Assembly: GCA_002633005.1 (NCBI GenBank)
Contig: NMRA01000176.1
Span: 383,740-447,739 of the forward strand
Source of the DNA: Phoronis australis
Lineage: Eukaryota; Phoronida; Phoronidae
Reading direction: 5' to 3'
Length of the DNA stretch: 64,000 bases
Shown: piece by piece, positions 24,901 through 36,900 of the stretch
Position numbering within the stretch: position 1 is the stretch's first letter
How the letters are laid out: each line of letters begins with the position of its first letter
Translations under genes and position numbers: made by a program
Notes under the pieces: generated by a model
What the model was told of the DNA's origin: nothing
What the model saw: the letters and a program-made list of their open reading frames with translations, nothing else
Database searches by the model: none

Positions 24901-27900
24901 AGGGCACCGGCTTTGAACAGGTTCGTTTGCAGCCAGAAGTCGACACAGAATGAACTGATACACGTTGCCACTTCCGTACACAGCTTGGTGAGGTTCTGAG
25001 GAGAGAAAACGTGGATATCAGGGGTCAGAAATTCGGTCTTACGCTCCACAAAACAAATTCTGAAAAATTTACTAGTAACTGCTAGATATTGAAATAATTT
25101 CATTAGATTATTTTTATTGCAAAAAAACATCCCTTCCTTTTAGTTAAGATGGCGGACAACCGTTGGAGCCTGAAGACAATAGGTATACCAACGATACTAC
25201 CTACTTTACCCATGCAGTGACTGGCCCACACAACTGCAGGCAAATCTTTTTGCTATTTCCTTATTTACCTCTCCCATTGACTGGCCCATACCTTTCGGTA
25301 ACAACACCAACACAACTCTCAGGTACCACCTTAGTTACTGACAACATTGAGCGATTCACAACTTGCAGGTAGAAAATACAGCTGCATGACTCTTAACTAC
25401 TACATTAATTCCACTCTCAGTCATTGGCCCATACCTTTCAGTGAAAACAGCTGCACAACGCTTAAGAAATACCCATTACCATAGGCAATGTGTGGCCCAT
25501 ACCTTGCCATAAAAACAGTTGCATAACTCTTTACTACTACCTTATGTATCACTACCAGAGATTGGCCCATATTTTCAAGTAATAACAGCCGCACAACTCT
25601 ATGTATCTCTCCCAGCAATTAGCCCATACCTTGAAGTTAAGACAGCTGCTCAACACTAAGTACCACTTCCAGTGATTGGCCCATATTTTGAAGTAATAAC
25701 AACTACATAACCCTATGTACCACTCCCAGTCATTGGCCCATACCTTGAATTGAAGACAGCCAGTCAACTCTTTAATAATCGTCTCATTCTCCTGTATCTT
25801 CTCCCTGCAGCCCTGAAACTGTGCTGCCACAGCGTAACACTTGGTGATGTGAGTGCAGACATTCACAGACACGTCATCAGGCTTCGAGTAGGTGCTCAGC
25901 ATGATACAGCATCTGTTGAACGCCTCTTGCAGCACCTACAGAAATACCGAGAATGTCGTCCATTAGAACCTTGAGAAAATCCTTGCTATGCCCATCACGT
26001 GTACCGAATGGTGAATAGTCCAGTGATGGCCATTTCTTTTGATTGAGATGGCCATGTTAACTGGACCATTACGTTTTCGCTGTTAAGGGCATCAACAGAT
26101 GTTATCAAGCCTTTTCCAATCTAGATAATTTGACTACATAAACTGGCTATCAGTACCTGATGTTCGATATTACGGGCACTCGTGATTTTCAAAAGTAAAT
26201 GCGCCCACCACAGGATGTTCCAGGACTATACGCTGTTCGCATCAATCTAATAATTTCCGCCTTGTTTAAATTTTCGTGTCTGTAACGAATAGAATATTAC
26301 GACCGACCTACCTCAATACCATTCTCTCGCCTCAGCTCTTCAGCGTTCAGCGCCGAACAGTTGACCGTGTGATAGGCCAGTTCACTGGAGGCGGTGAGTA
26401 TGGGCGCCGACTTGGAGAACAGTCCTTCATCCTTGGTCTCAAGCTTAATAGTCTTAATGAGCATGGGGTAACCAGCATACTTGTATGGCTCCAACACTGT
26501 TGACAGAACAAGAGTTACCTCAGTGGCTACAGTTGTGCACTATGTTGTGTGTTGACCCACATTTATAACTTAGTTGTCTTCACTGAGACCATTAAAAAGT
26601 TAACCAGGAACTTACAAATGGTCTCAGTGATGACAGCTAAAGTTATAATGTCAAAATAACAAGACGTTTAAGTCTTGACATTTTTCTAGGTGTCCAACAC
26701 CATCCTCAGAAACAAAATGAGGTCATCTAACAAGGCCAGAGCAGTGTGAGAGTGAGGTAGATATAGCATGACCTCAATTCGTTTCTGAAGACCGTCATGG
26801 ACACATTGAAACATGTCAAGACATAAATATCTAGTTATTTTTCTGAACATTACCACAAGATGAGCAGGCGCAAATGCCAATGAAGACAAAATCTTAACTG
26901 GCACAACTTGACACAGAGTGACCCACACCATCAAAAAGTTGCCTGAACCTACAATCTATCTACTTTATACCACCAGAACAGAACATTGCCTGCTAATTTG
27001 GTCCACGTAATCGAAAGCATTACTTAGATCTAAAAAATTACCCGACCGCTTTATACCAGACGAAAAAATATCTGTCAATTAGTAAGTTCTATTTTTCAAA
27101 AGGAATGTTTGACTCTACACCTTACCTTCCTTGTAACGGCTGAACAGAATGGTCTGTGCATTCAGTATAAGAACAATGTTGACTGGATCAGGACCATCGA
27201 ATACCTTCTTCTTGCTACACAGAAACTCGTAAGCGCTATTCACCTTCTCAAACATCTCCCTACCCTCAGGGTTCTTATCGGGATGGTACTTCTGAGCTAG
27301 ACGGAAATAGGCTTTGCGAATCTTGGATTCATCCACACTACAAAGGGAAGACAATATTTGCAGAAAAAGGAGATATTCTTGGGCTTAGCTAATACATTAC
27401 CAACATCTGATTTCATGTTTTGGCCAAAGTTTGTGGTAACTGTGTAATAGAATCGGGGAAATATTACATATTTTGAAAATCATCCACATTAAACCTTCAA
27501 TCAATTTCACATCAAGTCAAACACAGCAAAACATGAGCAAAAACCGAATGAGCTTGCCTTGTAAGAACGTTGATAAAGAATCAATACAAAAAGTCATGAC
27601 AGTGTCCAGAATGAAGATAGCAGCCTTGCTTTTCACTCTAACTGTAGTGAAGACGAAAGGAATCCTCTTGCCCACTGAGGACACATTGTGGCCGATGGGC
27701 AGAAACTTATTTTTTTGCACGTCTACTAAGTAAGACCAAATTTCTGCTTTACATTTATCAAATTCTGATCTGCAGCTACGATCAGATGTTTTGAAACTTT
27801 GAGAGCATTCACAGTGATCTCCAAAGTATTTTTAAAAAAAATGAAGAAATGGCAATTTTGTATGTAATTTGTGAAATGTTACCGTGACAGACAAAATGCA

Positions 27901-30900
27901 AAACATACTGCTTTTTTTAAATCAATTTCACATGTCAATCACAGGTTACACCTGCAATGTTTCAATCAAGAATGCATCCTTTCCAAAATCTGTGACAAGA
28001 AGGCCAAAAAGAACTTACTCTCCACTGGGTAGTTTGAGCACATCTTTGGCCTCCTGAATAGACATGGATGGCGCCTTCTTCTCAACTTCTTTCTTCCACG
28101 CGTTAAGGATGTCCTTGAGCAGAGACACCTGAGGACACATAGGATGTGTTGTTATGCAATGTTTGTCACATGATCCACACGTAAAGCAATTTGTTGAGCA
28201 CTCTTGTTCTGAAGCGTTTAGAGAATGATATCAGTCATGTTTGGCAGTGTTGTAGGGGAATTGTGAGTAAACTGCCCCTGGGAGCACAGACTGAGTGCGC
28301 TTTAGGTATCAACAAGTCGATAACAATAAGGAAAAAACACCAAAAGTATATTCTGGTCTAGTTTTATCAAACCAAAAAGGAAGGAAAAGTAGTGAGCAAT
28401 CAAAAAATAAAATCAGAAATGCGGTAAGATTTGCGTAAGTCAAATTGAACCACACTGAGACTTTATCTGACTTATCTGAAGGGCCAAGAGCACAAACCAG
28501 ACCACCATAATGTGTAATTTTGAGTTTTGTTAAGCAAATATCCAATTGATGCATGTCCGAGTTAATGTCAAGTCTCAATGTAGAAACAAAGAGGAATTAT
28601 ATCACAGGCCTGCATCACATTCAAGTCTACAGCACTAATGAACTTACAACCAAAACCAGTTTTCTTCAAGCTAATTGTGAGAAAGTAGCCCAGACTGTCA
28701 TGTGTCTAATAAAACATAGTCCAATCAGCTCGAAGGACAACGGACCACACTTAAAAATCCTCAAGCAATATTATGAATCTACACGTACCGGGTCTTTGAT
28801 TGGCCAATCAGGGAAGCGTGTTGTATCACACAGGTGTTTAAGGTAGTAGACATTACAGAATAGCTCGTTCTCCAGTAAAGGATAGCTGATGACTGGTATC
28901 GGGCAGTACTGATAGAGGGCTCTGGTGTTACTCTTCAGACGTGGAGAGAAGTCGCAGAGATGAGTGGCGATTTTCTCAATCATCAACCGCCTGAAAGTGA
29001 ATGTGCAGTACAAAATTACGCATAGCAATTCACATCTTTTTTCAAGTAAGTAAGATAGGGAACAATTTTAATTATACATTGTTTTAAAAAGAACGATGAC
29101 TGTCACATTTGTAGTTGATAAAGTGTAATCATATGGGTTTATTAAAGGTCACAGCAGGCAGAGATCTATGAACTGAGCTGTCTTACTGAAGTTCACGATA
29201 GCTGAGCTAACGGCTTAAGTCGTGGCATGAAAATAAAACAACTGAATGAATTAACGCGTACTTTATTCAAGCGTCGTCATATTTTCATGTCTGGACAAGA
29301 ATTATCAGCTCAGGTATCGTGCACTTTAGGAACACAACTCAGCTCAGCTCCTAGCCCTCTGTCTGCAGTGACCCAAAAAAGGTAACTGAAGGTATGTGAA
29401 AGAGCCAGTCTGTAGATAGCTCCTAAGCACACTATTCAAAATTCTCTTAAACAGTTTAGTAGACTTTATAAACCCTCAATCTATCGAAGAAACTTATTTT
29501 TGATTTTGACTACCTACTGCATTAGGGCTATAAAATTGGTTTCAACTTGTACCTTATTCAGATGAGAAGTGATTATTGGTTTTGCAAATTACTGACTGTT
29601 TTTGCTCGAGATCATGCTTGGCAAATAAACCGACACACCATGATGAGTCGACTTATTCAGTCTAGTCTCAAAAGCAATAACGAATTGTCAGTTCTTTCCA
29701 AGCCCAGGAACCACATTTTATTTTGACTAAGTAACAATTCGACACCAATTTCGCAACTGGTAAGTGGCTTTAATTGAGTTGCTTTTTGTGATGGAAGGAA
29801 GGTATACAGTCGCTCTAACATCTCAGTGCAAAATGCACAGAGACTCAACTGGATTACAGTTTTAAATGTCTGATAACATTGACCTACCTCATTTCACCAT
29901 TCCATATGGCCTCGGGTGTATCAAACTCGCCGAGGAAGATCTGAGCAAACTTCTCCGGCTCGTATGCTTCCAGGTAGCACACCATGGCCTCTGGCAACAA
30001 GTGACCTAGGACGCTCCGCTGCATGATGTCTGATGTGCTGCCCTGACAACAACACAAGTTCAAGGTCAGTGATGACATTCAAAATCATTGTATTCTGTGA
30101 CAGGAATTCAACAAACAAGGGCAGCATTCACGCAAAATATTCCGGTGAGAGATTACAAAAATAATCTCTAGTTTTTTGTCATTGTATTGTCTGGTTCTTA
30201 ACTTTTGCTGGAGTCTAAAAAATTTTAAATTTACTGGACAGATCACAGCCATCTCTCATGGTTACAGGTGGCAGTGAATAGCCTAGTGACAAGTCTGTGG
30301 CAATCTGTTCATAGGCAGTCATCTGATAGAGCCGGCCATCAGGTAACCTGTCACAACACAATATTGACTGAAGAATGTAAGCAGACCTGGCCTGAATCTA
30401 CTTAATTCACAATAGCAGTCACAGATGGCAATATCCAAGCCAAAGGTCCTGCATGGGAATGCCCAGGGAAGAGCATTCCCCACATGGATGCGTGGAACTC
30501 AATAACAGACTATAATTCAGGAAAGTACGGTAGAGCAAAATGACAAGACGTACTATGGCACTTCATACCCATACAGTTTTGAAAGTTCAGGCAAGTTTCC
30601 AAAGAAATTTGAGTTTGTACACAGTATTATTCTCTGCAAGGAGACATGAACAAAATGATGTCTGTCATTACTGTATACCCTTTCAGAGGGGAATAATTAT
30701 ATTATTGACTTAACAGTTGGTAAATGGGGCTGATATTGGTTTTGAAATGTAGCGGTGAATCTCACCAATTTAGGACACATTATAATGGACAAGTCAAAAT
30801 TTTCCTGCTTTTTCATAAATGACACATAGTATCAAAATAGAGCTTTGTCATATTCACGTTATGAACTACATCTACCAAGACCCAATTAAAAAAAAATGTG

Positions 30901-33900
30901 GGCATTCACAAAAATACAAATGCAACTTTTAGAGATGGCGCTGCCTATAGCCCTGTTTCCTCCGTGTCTCACCTCATCTGATCTGAATGCCTGCTTGAGA
31001 TGAGTGTACTTGAGCAGCCTGGCTATAGGCAACACGTTGGAGCCCGTATACATCATGATGAAGTAGAAAAGACCACCTAGGTAGAGCCGCGACAGGTTGG
31101 GATTGTCCTGCATGATGTGATACACCAGGGTCGCAACCTTCTCCACCAGAACCGGGTCAAATGTCAGCAGCAGCTAGTAATGTAGAAAAAATTGATAGAT
31201 GACAAACAAGGTTCACCAATAAAATGCTCAAATCGTTTCTTTAGTGTGGTATTTGAAACGAAATGCAATTTGTTTATCAGCTGCTAATTCTTTGTTGAAA
31301 TCGAGACTTTTCTACTAATGACATTCTCTGGTAACTAAAGAATGTCAGAATTTCAACAAATTTCAAATTTTGTTAAGAGTCCCGCAAAACATTTCTACTT
31401 GCTTTGAATGAAAGAATCAAAAAACAACCCTGCAATGACTTAAAATGTTTGCAACACTACAATAATTTAAACAATTCAAAAGGATAAAACAATTACATCA
31501 AGCGGGTTGAGATTATTATTGTAACAGTGTTCAACCTTTCAACTGTACACCAGAATAACATTGTCTCGTCAATACTAGGATTACACAATATAAGCCTGAA
31601 GAGAGAAGCCACAAGACTGACCTGCACTATGACAAGACTGACCTGCACTATGACAAGACTGACCTGCACTATGACAAGACTGACCTGCACTATGTGAGGT
31701 AATGTAGTAGCATCTGAGAGGAGACGTTTGGCCATGGGAAGGGGGCGGATTATAGCACCTTCGGAATCTCTGCAAGAGTGTAGGGTACAGCGTTCATTGG
31801 AACACTTAAATATACACCAATAAGGTAGACATAATCATAAATATCATAGACGAAACGAAATAAAAGTGCTGTATGATTTTTTGGCACATGACAAACAATG
31901 GTCAAGACTAATACCTCATTCACAAGTTTCCCAACAGAGCATCAACTCACTAGCTGAATACGTTACCTTGAAATGGTCTAAAGTCCTCCATGCAAAAAAG
32001 TTGTAATTCTTACAAATTTCAGGTAGATTACCGCATGGCAGCAAAAGATTAGGATCACGAAATCAACAGAAGTAGGAAAAAATCCACTTTACTTCTTATC
32101 TTGCAAAACAAATTAACGGCTTATTAATGAGAAAGCCAACCATTCATGTAAACACAATAATCTTCCACTTTAGTTAGCAAGACTCCAGACTACGGACTGT
32201 AATAATTCAAGGACAAATGGAATTTATTTCGTCAGTTATCTGAAGAAAAAATAAAAGATAGGAAAATTCCAATTCACTGACGGCATGGTTCCCAAAGTAC
32301 TGATGTTGCGAAAACAAGACTCGGTGAAAAATGACAAATTAACATAAGGCAATCAGATTTTGAAAAATAGAAAATTACAAATTTGGCAATCATTTTTGTG
32401 CAAAATAACTAAAGAATTGTCATGCTTCCCAACTATTTAACCGTGTCTTGTGACTAGGGATGGACACAACAGTACCTGCTGGGGTAATACTCCACAATCC
32501 TAATTAGCATGTTAAGTACGAGCGTAGCAAGATCAGTCTCATTGAGCACAGCTTGACCGGTGGCAGCCAACGTCCACTTCAGTTGAGGTACGTTAACCAG
32601 CGGCCTCCAACCGTCCATTCCCTGAGCCCAGCATCGTGTCTTGGCTGTTAGAATGCCATCCTCGAACATTTGTTTCATCTGAAAGAAGAAAATACTTAAT
32701 TATTAGCAAAGACTAGAAGGCATTAAGCTTATATAACAGGGCTTGGAATGACCAATGACAAAAAACACGGAAACTTTTACGGCCCAAAACATGCGCGCTA
32801 CCCAGCCTTGAAATAGTCGATATGAACCTTACGCCGTTCACTCCCACCCCCACACATTTTTGGCTGCAGAGCCGTAGTATTTGTCACCGTGGTTTACAAT
32901 CACACGAGACGCCATTGAAAATCCCACCACACTATCCCAGATGCCCCGGCAATGTTGACTATTTACGTTCATCCGAAACATAAAGAGCAACTTCCGCTTT
33001 TTGAGGTGAACGACGTTGGTAACGCAGCGGTAAGAAAGGGATTTGCCGCGGAAATTTTATATCAAATCCGATTTTTTTACGAGGAAATATAATAAAATGC
33101 GCGGACAAAACATTTGAAAAAAGCGGAAATCCGCGCCTTGATATAAGGAATTTCTTGCAGGTCAATGTTCATGTCACACTTAACTAGTTGAAAATGATAC
33201 ACCAAAGGCCATTGTGTCATTGCAAGACAACGCAGACAAGAGACCTGTCTTACACTTGTTTAGATGCAGTGTGAATGAGGCATGACATTGAATGACTAAG
33301 TGCAAACTGCAATCATTGATAATTGATTTTAAGATTTCATGAATTTGAAACTTTATCTCAAATAATTATCTTATAACAGTGCGAATGTGCAAAAAATGTC
33401 AGTGACGATTTAACAATAAGAATCTGAAACCACTAAAACAATCTAGTGCCGACCATCAAGTACCTACATCCTCTGAGCTGAAAGGTCCCAGTCTCTCGCG
33501 GTCCTTGTTGCCATAGTACCATTCCTTCTCCGAGTCTCTCTGCATGTCTGGAGAAGCCTCTAACAAGTTGGACTAGGGAAGAGATGTAGGCCGCATGAAA
33601 CAAAGGTCAAGGGTAAGAATACAAATTATTTAACAAACATAAATGTGCTCGGACCATCTGAAAATTAAATCAAAATCAAAAGAACAAGAAAGTTTTTTTA
33701 CTGATCCTGGAGTTAAAACAACCTCAAATGCAACCTTTTTTAGATTACTTCACAATTTCATTCTGTGCACTACACTTTAGACAATCTAGGCAACAGTGAA
33801 CGCTTCAGTTTTTAATTCAACCAAACTAATAACTGCAGAGTGAATTGTTCATGGCAGTTCACAATAAAACAGTCATCCAGGGCCAGGGATTAATCTATGT

Positions 33901-36900
33901 ACTAAAAATTGATCTTGAAATTATTTTTTGGTATTTTCTAATCTATTATTGTGCAAACTCAAGATAAGTGTTTATTAATCAGTGCTCAAATACATTATGG
34001 TTTATGCATGTGTTTATAGTTCAAGTTTGCACTTGATGACCTCAATATTCGTAATACAGGCTCGAATAAAAACTTGAGACTTTGAGTGAAAACTTGAAAT
34101 TTTGAGTTCACACCCAGAACTTTTAATCTTAATGCTGGAGTCATCAAGTGCAAACTTGACTTAGAAAGTTATCCACACAAGCCATTACGTACCATATAGA
34201 ATAATAGACATTAGTCTTGAATTCGCACAATTTTGAGTTCCATTTCAACTAAAAAGATTAGGCAATGGGCCCAGGAAAGCATTTAAACGAAAACAAAATA
34301 ACTGAAATGATGCAGACTGTAAGCAAGTTACTGTCGTTACCTGTAGCGGCACCACAGCCCTGGTGGTGTGGAGATGAGCAAGGGTCAAGAGGTCAACGAG
34401 TACACGCAGACCATTGGCTGCGATCAGCTCTTTAACATTCCTCTGTAAAATTATTGTCATTTGTCATCATAGCAAAGTTTGAAATGTGGTTACAAACTTT
34501 TCAGACACCCTCTAATCACATATAAGACGTACTAAGACATGTTGTCTTATAAAGTCACATCCAATTAGTGCCAAGACAAAATCCATTAAAAACTAGAGTA
34601 GAGTATAACATGTCGTCAAACCAAACTGTAGCTGTTGTGAAGGGACAACTTAAGATCAACTCTATGACATAATGCGCACAAACAATTCAATGAGATAATG
34701 TGCTCTAATTCTGAACTTAGTATCATCATTAAGTCATGTAAGGGAATTAACTGTAAAACAGAGAGTACCTTGTTCAATATAAGTTTGTTTAGAAATGCAA
34801 CTAATCTGTCTCGTTCTAGTCTGTCTGTACACTGAAAATAGAAAATCAAAATCAAATTAATTGCATAGAAAAATTTGCGATTAGAATTGCCAAAATGCAG
34901 TTTTTGTATTTAAAAAGCCCATAATCAATAACCATGTTACAAGCAACGGAAATTCAACTATTCTGTAGTAGATGTACAACAAAACCAGGCAAAATTGCAG
35001 CAAAATTTTTCCACCATTATAGAAAATATGAAGAATTACAGCACAGGTGACGGAAATGAGAGGCAGAGGAGCAGTGACATTTTTGTCCCCCCCCCCTCCT
35101 AAAGAAAACCTTGTATGCCTGTCTTGTGAGCCTCAAGTTTCCAACGATTGACAACAACTGTTCCTGAAAACCATACTGCATTAAGCAAGGTTCATAACAA
35201 ATTAGCAGACCGATGAAAAGAGTATTTAAGGTAAAAAAGCATGACTGGTTCAGTCTGAACCCCAACACACCTGCATTCACAGACTAAAAAACAAAAAAAC
35301 AAGAAAAAAATAAACTGCACAAATTTTTTGCTCGTCTCAGGTGGATTTTATTTTTTGAAAAAGTGAACATTCAACTAAAATATACCACATCATTGACTCC
35401 ATTTTCCAACAAAAAACACAGACCTGAACCGACTTAATGGTTTCTTAGCCTAATAACAAAATAACTGATTGGAAAAGATTATAACAACATAACAGAGGAA
35501 AAGAATGAACACTGCGTACCCTTTCCAACATGCCAACAATATAGCGGGTGTCGTTAAACTGTCCGATCTCCTCGTAACACCGGCCGTACACGACAGTCAT
35601 GGCCTGCAGACACAGGCACTTCATGGGAATCTTGGGTGTCAGCAGGAACCGATGGTAGAGGTCATTGAAGAACTCATACCTGAAATACAGAGGACAGATT
35701 AACAGGTTACAATAACAGATTCAAGAATAAAAAATGCAAGTTTTCTGAGGAAAAATCTGATCATTTTGAGCGTTCATGTTGTGCAAGTATGGCATTAGCA
35801 ATTTTCAGGCTACGTCCAATGTTCAGTAAAGTACCGGTAATGATGACATAATGCAGCCAGAAGACCTACGCACTTATTTGAGTCGTACATTTGCCATTTT
35901 CACAAGTCCTCTTGGCAAGCAGGCTTTCAGACTAAAAACAGATTTTCAAAAATTTAAACCAAAATTGTAATTTTTTATACAGAATGCATTCCTTAAACAC
36001 TAAAAGACTAACATGTCTCGATAGAACACAGGAAAATTATAAAAAAATGAGAAAATAATTCAATTGACTTGAAAAAAATTCTAACATTTGTGACGTCTAA
36101 TCACTACAAAACAGTCAACGAAGTGGAGAAAATAAAATGCAGACAGCATTTTCTGACAAAAAATAAGAATCACTGACCTTAACCAGCAACAAATCATACC
36201 TGAAACACCAGGACCAGAGATCTAATCTCTATACTCCCAACTCGCCTTGAAAAAATTGACATATGCCCGCTCCAAGTACACTTACAAATTTGTGCGCGGA
36301 TTATGGCGGGACTGATTAAGCTTCAAAGTTGAGTCTCAGTTTTGTAATTTTGCTTGTTTTAGACAAGATAAATAAAAGCCAGTAACTATTACTCACGATC
36401 TTTTAATGGCACTTGTTTCCTCTGTACTCTCGTCTTCATTTTCCTCCAATAATAACCTTAAGTAGTAGTCTCCTGATGTGGACACAAAACAAACCAATCA
36501 ATGCGCATTTGACTTTTAGCGACAAGCACTCAATCAAGCAATGCATGCCAAAACACAGCCAACTCCACTGGAAAGTGACTATGATGCAAAATAAACAGCT
36601 AAAAGGTCTGAATAATACAACAAATGGGCGATTCAAAACTCATTAGGTGGCGCTCTAGTGAGACTACAACAGTCCTACGGTAATAACTGTATGTGTTCAG
36701 TCAGTCATATGGTACCCATAGCCCAAAGAGACCACAATGCTGAAAATTGTTTTCAGCTCACTGTGTAATCAGACGCAGCACCTGGTGAGTAAAGCGTTAC
36801 CCATTGGAATAAGGGAAGTGAAAGGAATAGTTGAAACTAAGTAGGTTACCCGGGTTTGCCTTCATGAAAAGTGACTTAAAACAAATGGCAGAAATGGGGT

